Below, piece by piece: positions 52,823 through 62,441 of a DNA stretch of 64,000 nt; the stretch's first letter is position 1, and the number at the start of each line of letters is the position of its first letter. Origin of the DNA: Cyanobacteria bacterium FACHB-63 (GTDB lineage Bacteria; Cyanobacteriota; Cyanobacteriia; Leptolyngbyales; Leptolyngbyaceae). Under the pieces are notes generated by a model. The model ran no database searches. It saw nothing but the letters and a program-made list of their open reading frames with translations, and was not told where the DNA came from. Position numbers and translations under genes: made by a program. Where the stretch lies: positions 124,001-188,000 of the forward strand of contig JACJNX010000077.1 in the NCBI GenBank assembly GCA_014695255.1, written 5' to 3'.

Positions 52823-53086
52823 ATGATTGACACGACTGCACCTTTTCGTTCCTTCAATCCTCTCTCAATCCCCTCAAACACTATGACAGCTCCCTCTTCA
52901 AGCCATCGGAAAATCTACAACGATATTACGCAAATCCAAGTCCAGCTAGATGCAACACTGCAAAGCATGTTAGAGCAGGCAGGCAGCAGAATTCACATCG
53001 ATCGACAAACAGAACTCAAACAAAACATTGAAAGCACAAATCAGCGATTAGAAAAACTCAAAGCGCAATACATTTGCCCAGTCTAA
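52823..53086 (+). CDS. Small coiled-coil protein, PKS cluster
   Basis: This 87-residue protein is mainly one long charged helix (KIYNDITQIQVQLDATLQSM, then KQNIESTNQRLEKLKAQY), probably a coiled coil. ATG 52883 (MTAPSSSHRK) is an equally good start giving 67 residues. No family recognised. It precedes the desaturase gene by 45 bases and is likely its first operon partner. Confidence 0.55.
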   Translation: MIDTTAPFRSFNPLSIPSNTMTAPSSSHRKIYNDITQIQVQLDATLQSMLEQAGSRIHIDRQTELKQNIESTNQRLEKLKAQYICPV

Positions 53087-53131
53087 AACAGCAGAACCAC
53101 TCACAGAAATTACAAGGAGCAATGAGACCCC

Positions 53132-54658
53132 ATGAGCAGCGAAACACAAACGCTTGAACGACAACTCCAGACCGAGAAAAATGCTTTTCAAGGTGAAGAG
53201 CATGAACTTCCCAAACGCCCTCCTAAAGCAATGGCTTCTCCTGAATACACCAGTAACAATATGCCCAATGTCTGGGTGTACAACGGCGAAGCTTACGACC
53301 TCACAGATTTCATGAAGAAGCATCCTGGCGGCGAATTCTTCATTGGGCGCATGAAGAATCGAGACATTACCACTGTTGTTAATATCTTTCACCGCAACCC
53401 TGCAAAGGTGAAGAAGATGCTTCAGAAATACGCTTTGGAACGAAAAGCAACGCCCGAAGACTTGCACCCAAAATACAATGCACCGCCTTTTCTCTTCCGT
53501 GATACCTTTGATGGTCGCAGAGACACTCCTCAGTTTGATTTCGAGACCAAAGAGCAACTCCTCGATCGCATTAGAACTCGATTGAATACGAAAGAAATGC
53601 AAGCAAAGGTCGATCGCATGGATTTCCTCTTTGATGCAGTGACCATTACTCTAGTTCTTCTCTACATCTTGGTACAAGCGCTTCGACTCACAGTGGCACA
53701 ATTCATGCCGATTTATCTCTTTGCGCCATTGATGGTGATGCTCAGAATCTCTCTTTCAGGTGCAGGACATTACTACAATCACCGCCCACAAGTTCGATTC
53801 AATAAGTTCTTCGCTCATGTGTTTGACATTAACTATGTTCCGATGTCCTTTGTTGTGATTGATGGTCATTCTTTGATGCATCATCCCTACACCCAAAGCG
53901 AAGTTGATGTCAAAACCAATGTATTCACGGCAATGATGGAACTACCTCGTTATTACCGAGTTCCACTTCATACCGTCCACAAGCTTGCTCATGTATTAAC
54001 AGGGATGTTGGTTCGGACAGTCGAGATTTCATACTATGCCGTTCGATTTGGGGTACACAACTTCTATGGCACTTGGCAACGCGGACTACCGCACTACATC
54101 GGCATGATCTTTATGCGAGTGTTGCTACTCGGTGAGCTAGTTCTCTTTGCCCTTCGTGGAGATTTCGTTGCTTGGTTCGTACAGTTTGTTCTCACAACTT
54201 GGATTAGTACGTTCATGATTGTGGCAAGTCACGATTTTGAAGTCGAAGATTCAGCCAACACGGAACAGATTGAGCAACAAGATTGGGCAGTATTCCAAAT
54301 CAACAATTCCTACGACTTGACGATGATTGGCAACAAATATATTGATTGCTTCTTATCAGCAGGTTTGAGTCCTCACCGAGTTCATCACGTCTTACCCTAT
54401 CAACGCAGTGGGTTCGCCAACATTCTGAGTGAAAACATTGTTCGAGAAGAAGCCGCAAAGTTTGGCGTTCCTTGGTTAGCTCCTAAAAATTTCTTCCTCG
54501 ATCGCTTACCGCTTCTGGTTAATCACTACTTGCTAGAGCGATCGCGCATGGCAGATGAGAAAAGCTTTGGGCTGTTGACAGAGCATTTCCACCCCCAAGC
54601 GTTAAAGACTTCGTTCGACTACATTCTCAAAGGTTTCGCTGGCATTGGTTCTATCTAA
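53132..54658 (+). CDS. Cytochrome b5-fused fatty-acid desaturase/hydroxylase
   Basis: This is a 508-residue membrane enzyme. The N-terminal cytochrome b5 domain has HPGG at 64-67 and a second haem His87 in IFHRN. Two hydrophobic blocks and three His boxes follow: H213-YYN-H217, H246-SLM-H250-H251 and H415-RV-H418-H419. This is the front-end/sphingolipid desaturase layout, but the third box is HxxHH rather than QxxHH, so the exact reaction (desaturation or hydroxylation) is open. AAGGAG lies upstream. Directly followed by the type III PKS, so it may tailor the acyl starter or product. Confidence 0.88.
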   Translation: MSSETQTLERQLQTEKNAFQGEEHELPKRPPKAMASPEYTSNNMPNVWVYNGEAYDLTDFMKKHPGGEFFIGRMKNRDITTVVNIFHRNPAKVKKMLQKYALERKATPEDLHPKYNAPPFLFRDTFDGRRDTPQFDFETKEQLLDRIRTRLNTKEMQAKVDRMDFLFDAVTITLVLLYILVQALRLTVAQFMPIYLFAPLMVMLRISLSGAGHYYNHRPQVRFNKFFAHVFDINYVPMSFVVIDGHSLMHHPYTQSEVDVKTNVFTAMMELPRYYRVPLHTVHKLAHVLTGMLVRTVEISYYAVRFGVHNFYGTWQRGLPHYIGMIFMRVLLLGELVLFALRGDFVAWFVQFVLTTWISTFMIVASHDFEVEDSANTEQIEQQDWAVFQINNSYDLTMIGNKYIDCFLSAGLSPHRVHHVLPYQRSGFANILSENIVREEAAKFGVPWLAPKNFFLDRLPLLVNHYLLERSRMADEKSFGLLTEHFHPQALKTSFDYILKGFAGIGSI

Positions 54659-54687
54659 TTTCACACACCCTATTGGAGCAATACATC

Positions 54688-55884
54688 ATGACGACCATGA
54701 TTCCTCTCAAACAATCCCTCTCGCAGTCTGCGGTCATTAAAGCTCAACCTTACTTCAGCAATTCTAAATCGATTCTTGCAACGATCGAGAGCATTGCAAC
54801 TGGAACACCTGAACACTGTATTTCTCAAGTTGATGCTGCTCGGACTGTTGCCCAAATGCCGAATCTGGTAAAAAACCAAAGCCGCATCGAAACGCTGTAC
54901 CAAAACACGCGCATCAACACCCGTCACCTGGCTCTCAATTTGTTATCCGAGGATGCGCTGACCATTACTCAAAGCAGTGCGATTCAAGATCGAATGCAGA
55001 TGTATCAATCGTATGCGATTCCTCTAGCTGAGAGAGTTGTCAAGCAAGCCCTAGAATCTGCTACCGCAAAATCAACTTTCGGTTGTCCAGAACTGCTCAA
55101 AGATTCGATTCGTCAGATTGTCTTTGTGTCTAGTACAGGGTTTGTTGCTCCAGGCGTTGATACGGAAGTGATTAAGCGGCTTGGGCTGAGACGGGATATT
55201 TCCCGCGTTACGGTGAATTTTATGGGCTGTGCGGCAGCAATGAATGGCTTAAGAGTAGCGAGCGATCATGTGCGATCGCATCCTACCCATCGATCTCTAG
55301 TGATTTGCTTGGAGCTGAGTTCAGTCAATGCGGTTTTTGAAGATGACATCAATGATGTGATTATTCATAGTATTTTCGGGGATGGTTGTGCGGCAGTGGT
55401 TGTGGGAGCTTGCGAAGAAGGGCAAGCTTTAGCCCAAGGAAGAATTGTTATTCGAGATTATCTGAGTCAGTTGATTGCTGATACAGAAGATGGAATTACT
55501 CTCGGCGTGCAGGACAATGGCATCACTTGTAAGCTATCCCGCCAACTGCCGGACTACATTGAAGCGGGAGTTAATCCAGTGATTGAGAGCTTTCTGAAGC
55601 AAAATGGATTGACCAAAGAGCAGATTGATTTGTGGGCAATTCATCCGGGTGGGACTCGAATTGTGGAGCGATCGCAGCGTTCTCTCGGTCTAAGTGATGA
55701 TCAGGTTGCCTATAGCTGGGAGATTCTGAGTGAATACGGAAATATGCTGAGTGCTTCAATCTTATTTGTACTAGAGAGAATGCTATCGAAACAGGAATCT
55801 TCAGGTGAAAGATTACTGACTGGACTGGCTTTTTCATTTTCGCCTGGAGTTGGAATTGAAGGCATCTTGTTTCAAAAACTTTAG
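54688..55884 (+). CDS. Type III polyketide synthase (chalcone/stilbene synthase-like)
   Basis: This is a 398-residue homodimeric condensing enzyme. The catalytic triad is complete: Cys181 in NFMGCAAAMNGL, His319 in AIHPGGTRIVE and Asn352 in EYGNMLSAS. The C-terminal FSPGVGIEG takes the place of GFGPG. Bacterial relatives make alkylresorcinols, alkylpyrones or phloroglucinols from acyl-CoA and malonyl-CoA. ATG 54688 is preferred over TTG 54673. The gene is 29 bases after the desaturase, suggesting long-chain acyl starters (inference). Confidence 0.92.
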   Translation: MTTMIPLKQSLSQSAVIKAQPYFSNSKSILATIESIATGTPEHCISQVDAARTVAQMPNLVKNQSRIETLYQNTRINTRHLALNLLSEDALTITQSSAIQDRMQMYQSYAIPLAERVVKQALESATAKSTFGCPELLKDSIRQIVFVSSTGFVAPGVDTEVIKRLGLRRDISRVTVNFMGCAAAMNGLRVASDHVRSHPTHRSLVICLELSSVNAVFEDDINDVIIHSIFGDGCAAVVVGACEEGQALAQGRIVIRDYLSQLIADTEDGITLGVQDNGITCKLSRQLPDYIEAGVNPVIESFLKQNGLTKEQIDLWAIHPGGTRIVERSQRSLGLSDDQVAYSWEILSEYGNMLSASILFVLERMLSKQESSGERLLTGLAFSFSPGVGIEGILFQKL

Positions 55885-56009
55885 GGCGTACTTAAAGGCT
55901 TCTCACTACATCTCTATATTCAGGGCGGACATGAAGAAGCCGAAGGGTGTTAAACACGCTCTAGTATTGCAATCTATTCAAGACCAAATCATTCTATGAG
56001 GACACAAGC

Positions 56010-57725
56010 ATGAGATTCATTCGATTCCTGTTAGAAATTTCGTGGCGGAGTATCGTGATTGCTGCGAGTGTGGGGTTTGTTAGTGGCTGCGGTAATTCAT
56101 TGTTGATTGCACTTGTTAATCGTTCAATTCATGAATCTTCTGTGCCAAATGCGCTTCTCTATTTTGCTGGATTAGCAATCTTTACTTTACTCACAAGCGT
56201 TACCTCACAATTCATGCTGATTCATTTGGCACAGGGAGCCATCTATGAACTGCGATTAAAGCTCAGCCGCAATATTCTCTCTGCTCCATTGCAACATTTA
56301 GAACAATTGGGTGAGAGTCGATTGTTGATGACTTTAACCGATGATATTCGAGTTCTATCTCATGCCGTATCTGTTATTCCTAATCTGTTTATTGATCTCG
56401 CGACAGTCGTAGGTTGTTTGGTTTATTTAGCCTGGCTATCAAGTACAATCTTTGCTTTAACGGTTGGAATTAGCGCGATCGCAATCTGGGGAGTTCAGAC
56501 CAAAGTAAATCAAGCCCGATCGCTGTTCACCGTTGCACGAGACGAAGAAGATCATCTGCTTCAACATTTTCAAACGATTACTCACGGAACCAAAGAACTC
56601 AAACTTCATCGAGCGAGACGAGAAGATTTCATCTCAAAGAACGTACAAAGTAGTGCTTCTAAACTGCGGCAGAAAAATAGCAAAGCGATGAAAAGCTTTG
56701 CGGTTGCTAATGGATTAGGACAATCCTCTCAATTCTTCACAATGGGTTTTGTTCTGTTTGTTCTCCCGCTGTTCCTGCATGTTCCCCTGCCGATGCTTTC
56801 AACCTACGTTCTAACCAGTACATTCATTTCGATGCCGATGCAGAGTTTGTTAAATCGCCTTCCTGATGTCATGCGCGGCAATGTGGCTCTGCGAAAAATC
56901 GAGCGACTGCGGCTCTCACTCACCAGTCAGCTAGAACATGAATCGATGCCCACTTTCAAAGTCAACTCTCACTGCCAAATTGAACTCGATCAAGTCACTT
57001 ACCTTTATCAACCAGAGCATGAAGAAGCAGAACCTCAGTTGCATCATCCAAGAGGGGAGCGACCAATCAGCAATCGACCAGTCACGCCTCCCCCAATGAT
57101 TGAAGAAAGAGGGTTTTTCTTGGGAGCTATTACACTATCCTTCAAACCTGGAGAAGTAACTTATATTGTCGGTGGTAATGGAAGCGGTAAATCAACCTTA
57201 GCAAAATTGATTGCAGGTTTATACACACCCAACGACGGCGCGATCTATCTAAATGGAGTTCGGATTACAGATCACAATCGCGAATGGTATCGGCAACATT
57301 TCTCGGCTATTTTCTCTGATTTTCATCTGTTCGATAGCTGTCTAGGATTTAACCGTCCTAACCTTGACGAAGAAATTGAAATGTACTTGCAACAGTTACG
57401 CCTCGATCATAAGGTACAAGTCAAAAATGGTATTCTCTCGACAACTCGCCTTTCTCAAGGACAGCGCAAACGGTTAGCACTTCTGACCGCTTATCTTGAA
57501 GACCGACCGATTTACCTGTTTGATGAATGGGCATCGGATCAAGAACCGCTCTTTCGAGAACTGTTCTACAAAGAAATTTTGGTCAAACTAAAGCAGCAAG
57601 GTAAGACTGTGATTGTTATCACTCACGACGATCGCTATTTCCATCTCGCAGACCACATTGTTAAGCTCGACTACGGCAAGATTGAGTTAGATGAAAAGCC
57701 GCTCTCTATCGGTCACAAAGCTTAA
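56010..57725 (+). CDS. Cyclic-peptide-type ABC exporter (SyrD/PvdE-like)
   Basis: This is a 571-residue half-transporter. The N-terminal ~300 residues have about six membrane helices. The ATPase has Walker A GGNGSGKST, signature LSQGQRKRL and Walker B IYLFDEWASDQEP, the DEWASDQ form typical of the cyclic-peptide/pyoverdine exporter family. A Pro-rich insert (RPISNRPVTPPPMIEE) lies before the ATPase core. It follows the PKS by 125 bases and probably exports the pathway product; no NRPS is in the window, so a peptide substrate is not supported. Confidence 0.9.
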   Translation: MRFIRFLLEISWRSIVIAASVGFVSGCGNSLLIALVNRSIHESSVPNALLYFAGLAIFTLLTSVTSQFMLIHLAQGAIYELRLKLSRNILSAPLQHLEQLGESRLLMTLTDDIRVLSHAVSVIPNLFIDLATVVGCLVYLAWLSSTIFALTVGISAIAIWGVQTKVNQARSLFTVARDEEDHLLQHFQTITHGTKELKLHRARREDFISKNVQSSASKLRQKNSKAMKSFAVANGLGQSSQFFTMGFVLFVLPLFLHVPLPMLSTYVLTSTFISMPMQSLLNRLPDVMRGNVALRKIERLRLSLTSQLEHESMPTFKVNSHCQIELDQVTYLYQPEHEEAEPQLHHPRGERPISNRPVTPPPMIEERGFFLGAITLSFKPGEVTYIVGGNGSGKSTLAKLIAGLYTPNDGAIYLNGVRITDHNREWYRQHFSAIFSDFHLFDSCLGFNRPNLDEEIEMYLQQLRLDHKVQVKNGILSTTRLSQGQRKRLALLTAYLEDRPIYLFDEWASDQEPLFRELFYKEILVKLKQQGKTVIVITHDDRYFHLADHIVKLDYGKIELDEKPLSIGHKA

Positions 57726-57752
57726 TCTGAAGCCAGCAAAGTTTCAGATTAA
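57722..57752 (+). other. Intercistronic hairpin
   Basis: A perfect 10-bp stem TTAATCTGAA/TTCAGATTAA with an 11-base loop overlaps the ABC-exporter stop codon. It lacks a T-tract. It may stabilise or process mRNA between the exporter and the next gene. Confidence 0.6.
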
Positions 57753-57788
57753 ATAAGGAATGATGCAGCATTTGGAGAATTCCCACCT

Positions 57789-60700
57789 GTGCTTTCCGTA
57801 ACTCGATTTCTCTTGCAAAGCAAATCTTGTCAGCTCGCAAGTCATTTGATTGGTTTGAGTTGTTTCTGGATGAGTTCTCTCAATGTCGCTGTTGCTCAAT
57901 CGATTGTTCCGGATCCAACCCTGCCGCCCAACGAGCGATCGCAAGTCTTGCCTATCTTTCCCTCTGAAGATCTGATCACAGGCGGTGCAACTCGCGGCAG
58001 CAATTTATTCCACAGTTTCCGACAGTTCAGCATTGAAGCAGGGAAGGGTGTTTACTTCCTTGATCCTGGAAAGATTCAGAATATCTTTAGCCGAGTCACA
58101 GGTAATACTCGTTCTGAGATTTTTGGGACATTGGGCGCGATTCAAATCGTTAACGGTAATTTTGCACCTACTAACGCAAATCTGTTTTTGATCAATCCCA
58201 ACGGAATTATTTTTGGTGCAGGAGCGCGGCTGAACTTAGCTGGCTCCTTTGCTGCAACTACGGCATCAGGAATTCAATTCGGCGACCAAGGTAGCTTTAG
58301 TGCCATTAATCCGATTGCTCCAGGTCTTTTAACGGTCAATCCTTCTGCCTTTTTATTTAACCAGATTGCAGCACAGCCGATCGTTGTACGATCGCTCAAT
58401 CCAGATTTCACAAAACCCGAAGATCTAGCCATCCTGGGAGTTAATCCAAATAGAAGCTTGCTGCTAGTTGGCGGAGATGTACGTTTAGAAGCAGGATTGC
58501 TCAGTGCGAACGGTGGTCGCCTTGAATTAGGAGGATTGGCAGGCTCAGGAGCGATCGAACTCTCTACAGATAATGCTCGTTTGAGTCTGAATTTCTCGCC
58601 TGATAGTTCACGATCCAATGTTGCGTTTACTCAAGCTGCGGGTGCAGATGTAACGGGGCAAGATGGAACAATCTCAATTCAAGCTGGTAGTCTCGATGTT
58701 CTTGATGGGAGTGTTCTTTCTGCGGGTATCAATAGCGGAACTGATCCCGCAGCGCAAGCAGGAGATATTCGCATCAATACAACTGGAACAACCACGATCG
58801 CGGGTTCTGGGGCTGTCCGCTTTGCGACTGGAACACTCCTGACCCGGAATTCCAATGTCTTGAACACAGTAGGGGCTGGAAGCACCGGAAATAGTGGCAA
58901 TGTTTTTATTCAAGCGAGATCAGTTAAGATTCAAGATTCTGCTCTAGCTGGAACGAGTGTGACTGGAATTGGAAATGCAGGAGATTTGTTGATTCAGGCG
59001 AACGATCTGGTTCTTGTTGACAATGCGTTTCTTAACACAGGTGTGTTAGGTGATGGACAGGGAAAGAGTGGCAATTTGAACATTGTGGGACAAACTTTGA
59101 CCTTGAACAATCGCGCTCTGATCTCAGCGAGTTCATTGGGGCAAGGGGAAGCCGGAAATGTTCTGCTACAAGCGACGGGCGCAATTTCGGCAAAAGACTC
59201 GACTGTCGCTGCCACGTTTTCTGGAGAAAGAGGAAAAGGAGGTAATGTTAGTATAGAGGCTGGCTCTTTGCTATTGGATAATGCTCGATTTAACACAGGC
59301 ACCTTTGGACGCGGAGACGCAGGAAGTATTGCAATTCGCACACGCGATGCAACGTCTCTGACGAATGGTAGCCAAATCAGTTCTAGTGTCATCGCTTTCC
59401 CACAGTTTGGATTTGTTGGAATTGGAAATAGTGGAGCAATTCAAATCGATGCGGCTGCACTTTCTCTGAGTGGGGATTCTACCATCTCAACGCTGACCTT
59501 TGGTGTTGGGAATGCAGGCAGCATTAAGATTCGAGCCAGTGATGCAGTTCGGATTGACAACAGTAGTATTTTTAGCGATGTGGGTTTAGGTGCGATCGGT
59601 CGGGGTGGCGATACTCAAATCCAAGCACAGTCTGTCTCGTTGTTGAATCGCTCGCGATTAACAACTGGAACACTAGGGCGGGGAGATGCAGGTCATCTCT
59701 TGGTGCAAGCCAAGGATTCTATTCAAATCAGTGGCGAAAGTCTGGTTTTGAGTGCTGTGCAAGGGAGTGGAATCGGCAAAGCAGGCGATGTATTGCTTCA
59801 AGCCCGATCGCTGTCACTTTCCGATAGTGCTAGATTAGTCACTGGAACTTTTGGACGAGGTGATGCAGGCAATCTCTCTGTGCAAGCAGAAGACTCGATT
59901 CAGTTGAGTGGTGATAGTTTAATCTCTAGCTCCGTGCAGGCAGGTGGAATCGGCAAAGGCGGGGATGTCACAATTCAAACGCGATCGCTCTCTCTAACAG
60001 AAGGCTCACAAATTCAATCGGCAATTTTTCGCTCACTTGGTGGTCTACCTCCTGGGCAAGGACAAGGTGGAACAGTGCGAGTCAATGCTTCGGATTCTAT
60101 TCAGCTATCAGGGACCAATGTAGAAGGTTCTCCGAGTGCGTTGACTACTACTGCTGAAGTCGGTACTCAGGGACGAGCAGGCGAGCTGTATGTCACAACC
60201 CCAGATTTGCAAATTCGCGATCGTGCCAGTATTGGTGCTGAAACCCGCAATGCTGATCCAGGTGGAAAAATTGTCATGCAAGTCGGCAACTTGACGATCG
60301 CGAATGGTGGACGAGTGCAAACCAGCGCGACGAATTCGGGTAATGCAGGCACAATCGATGTCCAGGCAGATTCGGTGCAACTTCAGAACGGAATCATTTC
60401 AGCCGATTCGGTTCAATCTGGCGGTGGAAGCATTGCCTTAAATGCACGGGGTGTTCGACTCCGAGATCGATCTCTCATCAACACAAATGTTGCTCAAGGT
60501 GCGAGTGGTGGCGGTGACATTAGCATTAACGCCAATACTTTCTTAGCATTAGAGGATAGTGATATTTTGGCGAATGCGAACCAAGGTCGCGGCGGCAATA
60601 TTACTATTCGTTCAACGGCTTTTATTGCTGATTTTTTCTCAAGCAATCGACCAAATTCAGCCCGTTACACCGGAGATTTGACCCAGTTTCGAGGAAACGA

Positions 60701-61055
60701 TCGGGTTGATATTTCTGCATCTTCTGCGTTGGGAATTAGTGGGACAGTCACACTCCCAGATTTTAGTTTTCTGCAAGACAATCTGACACAGCTACCACAA
60801 GCGTTAATCGATCCAACTACCTTGCTAGCTGATAGTTGTATTGTTCGGAATCGTCAGGCGGGTAACTTTATCATCACAGGTTCAGGCGGATTGGCAGCAC
60901 GTCCAGGAGATACGGCGATCGCATCGTTCTCAACAGGTGAAGTTCGCGCCCTTCAGTCAGAACCACACAAACAGAGCCGTGAACGCATTGTTGAACCTCA
61001 AAGAATTTATCGTCTATCCAATGGTCAACTAATCTTGAGTCGAGATTGCCCGTAG
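57789..61055 (+). CDS. TPS-domain haemagglutinin-like exoprotein
   Basis: This is a 1088-residue exoprotein. GTG 57789 starts a signal (MLSVTRFLLQS … SSLNVAVAQS). Residues 38-160 are the two-partner-secretion domain: FPSEDLITGGATRGSNLFHS and LFLINPNGIIFGAGARLNL. The rest is a long right-handed beta-helix with filamentous-haemagglutinin-like repeats (GDAGNLSVQAEDSIQLSG and relatives). A TpsB transporter (FhaC-like) is not in the window. It follows the exporter on the same strand and may or may not share its transcript; an adhesion or surface role is typical. Confidence 0.87.
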   Translation: MLSVTRFLLQSKSCQLASHLIGLSCFWMSSLNVAVAQSIVPDPTLPPNERSQVLPIFPSEDLITGGATRGSNLFHSFRQFSIEAGKGVYFLDPGKIQNIFSRVTGNTRSEIFGTLGAIQIVNGNFAPTNANLFLINPNGIIFGAGARLNLAGSFAATTASGIQFGDQGSFSAINPIAPGLLTVNPSAFLFNQIAAQPIVVRSLNPDFTKPEDLAILGVNPNRSLLLVGGDVRLEAGLLSANGGRLELGGLAGSGAIELSTDNARLSLNFSPDSSRSNVAFTQAAGADVTGQDGTISIQAGSLDVLDGSVLSAGINSGTDPAAQAGDIRINTTGTTTIAGSGAVRFATGTLLTRNSNVLNTVGAGSTGNSGNVFIQARSVKIQDSALAGTSVTGIGNAGDLLIQANDLVLVDNAFLNTGVLGDGQGKSGNLNIVGQTLTLNNRALISASSLGQGEAGNVLLQATGAISAKDSTVAATFSGERGKGGNVSIEAGSLLLDNARFNTGTFGRGDAGSIAIRTRDATSLTNGSQISSSVIAFPQFGFVGIGNSGAIQIDAAALSLSGDSTISTLTFGVGNAGSIKIRASDAVRIDNSSIFSDVGLGAIGRGGDTQIQAQSVSLLNRSRLTTGTLGRGDAGHLLVQAKDSIQISGESLVLSAVQGSGIGKAGDVLLQARSLSLSDSARLVTGTFGRGDAGNLSVQAEDSIQLSGDSLISSSVQAGGIGKGGDVTIQTRSLSLTEGSQIQSAIFRSLGGLPPGQGQGGTVRVNASDSIQLSGTNVEGSPSALTTTAEVGTQGRAGELYVTTPDLQIRDRASIGAETRNADPGGKIVMQVGNLTIANGGRVQTSATNSGNAGTIDVQADSVQLQNGIISADSVQSGGGSIALNARGVRLRDRSLINTNVAQGASGGGDISINANTFLALEDSDILANANQGRGGNITIRSTAFIADFFSSNRPNSARYTGDLTQFRGNDRVDISASSALGISGTVTLPDFSFLQDNLTQLPQALIDPTTLLADSCIVRNRQAGNFIITGSGGLAARPGDTAIASFSTGEVRALQSEPHKQSRERIVEPQRIYRLSNGQLILSRDCP

Positions 61056-61133
61056 GTTTATCAATGAGATCTTTGGAGTGAGTGTTTAAAGCAATCTGAA
61101 CGAAACCACTTCGCTTGTCACTAAATTCGTCTG

Positions 61134-62441
61134 TCAAGTTCCAGCAACAATGCCCTGACATTTACCCATCCCAATTTTGATATAGCCTTCCTCCTCACAA
61201 TAACCCTGAAGCGTAATTTCATCTCCTTCTACTAAAAACGATCGCACTTCTCCACTCGGTAACACGATCGGCTGTGTTCCTCGTTGCGTCAGTTCTAGCA
61301 AGCAGCCTTGAGTCCCTGCCTCATTGCCTGAAATCGTTCCGCTAGCAAATAAATCCCCAGGGCGAAGATTGCAGCCATTACTAGCATGATGAGTTAGCAT
61401 TTGTGCCACTGTCCAATACATCTGTTGGAATTTGCTCTGGCTTAGGCGCAAAGGTGCTATTTTCTCTTGACGCATTCGTGCAGAAGCCAACATTACTTCT
61501 AGCCTGATGTGAATACCTCCTGTACTTTGATTTGTAGAGGACATGAGATAGGGCAAAATGGGTGGATCATCGATCGACCTTACAAATGCAGAACCTCGAA
61601 ATGGGGCAAGGGCTTCCATCGTCACGATCCAAGGAGAGATCGTAGTGGCAAAGCTTTTTGATAGAAAAGGGCCAAGGGGCTGATATTCCCAAGCTTGAAT
61701 GTCGCGTGCCGACCAATCATTCACGAGGCATAAACCGAATAGGTGATCTTCTGCTTGATCGATCGAGATTGTGTCTCCTAATTCATTCCCCCTTCCCACA
61801 AAGCAACCAACTTCAAGCTCATAGTCCAACATTTGAGAAGGGGCAAACGTAGGAGTTGAGCTGTTTGCTTGTTTCTGCTGACCATAGGGACGTTTGATAG
61901 AAGTGCCAGTCGGAACAATTGATGATGCCCGCCCGTGATAAGCGATCGGGACATGTTTATAATTTGGCAATAGAGGATTGTCGGGACGAAATAGCCTACC
62001 AACATTGGTTGCGTGGAAAATAGAGGCGTAGAAATCTGTATAGTCACCGATCGTTGCAGGTAAAAGCAATTGTGCGTCTGACATCGAAACAAGGATTCTG
62101 CTATCGGGGGATTGTCCGGCACGAAGTAATTGGCTGAGATGATGGCGCAAGCGTAACGAAGCTGTTTTTCCCAGCGCCATCAATGAGTTTAAAGTCGAAG
62201 CACAGCAGGCAGCTTTCAAAGCGTCTGGTAGTTCCTCAAGTAGCCCAAGCTTCTGACAAGCTATTAGATCGAGAATTTGATCGCCGATCGCAACACCAAT
62301 ATGAGGGGTGTCAGAACGACCTCGCTCTTGAAATACTCCAAAAGGGAGATTCTGAATTGGAAAATCAGTGTCAGCTTGATTTGCGGAGTTAACCCAACTT
62401 CGCAAATTTGGATCGTGAGTGAAATCAATCGCGCAGGTCAT
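61134..62441 (-). CDS. fahA: Fumarylacetoacetase
   Basis: This is a 435-residue enzyme that splits 4-fumarylacetoacetate into fumarate and acetoacetate, last step of tyrosine breakdown. The N-terminal domain (NLPFGVFQERGRSDTPHIGV) and the C-terminal catalytic domain with DYTDFYASIFHATNVGRLFR, YHGRASSIVPTGT, LDYELEVGCFVG and NDWSARDIQAWEYQPLGPF match the family; length is standard. Its ATG overlaps the stop of the upstream gene by 4 bases (ATGA), so they are coupled. Confidence 0.95.
   Translation of the reverse strand: MTCAIDFTHDPNLRSWVNSANQADTDFPIQNLPFGVFQERGRSDTPHIGVAIGDQILDLIACQKLGLLEELPDALKAACCASTLNSLMALGKTASLRLRHHLSQLLRAGQSPDSRILVSMSDAQLLLPATIGDYTDFYASIFHATNVGRLFRPDNPLLPNYKHVPIAYHGRASSIVPTGTSIKRPYGQQKQANSSTPTFAPSQMLDYELEVGCFVGRGNELGDTISIDQAEDHLFGLCLVNDWSARDIQAWEYQPLGPFLSKSFATTISPWIVTMEALAPFRGSAFVRSIDDPPILPYLMSSTNQSTGGIHIRLEVMLASARMRQEKIAPLRLSQSKFQQMYWTVAQMLTHHASNGCNLRPGDLFASGTISGNEAGTQGCLLELTQRGTQPIVLPSGEVRSFLVEGDEITLQGYCEEEGYIKIGMGKCQGIVAGT

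Noticed and set aside
52617-52826. A 69-codon frame overlapping the next start by ATGA
   Set aside because: No ribosome site, low-quality composition and uncertain next start; kept only as a note.
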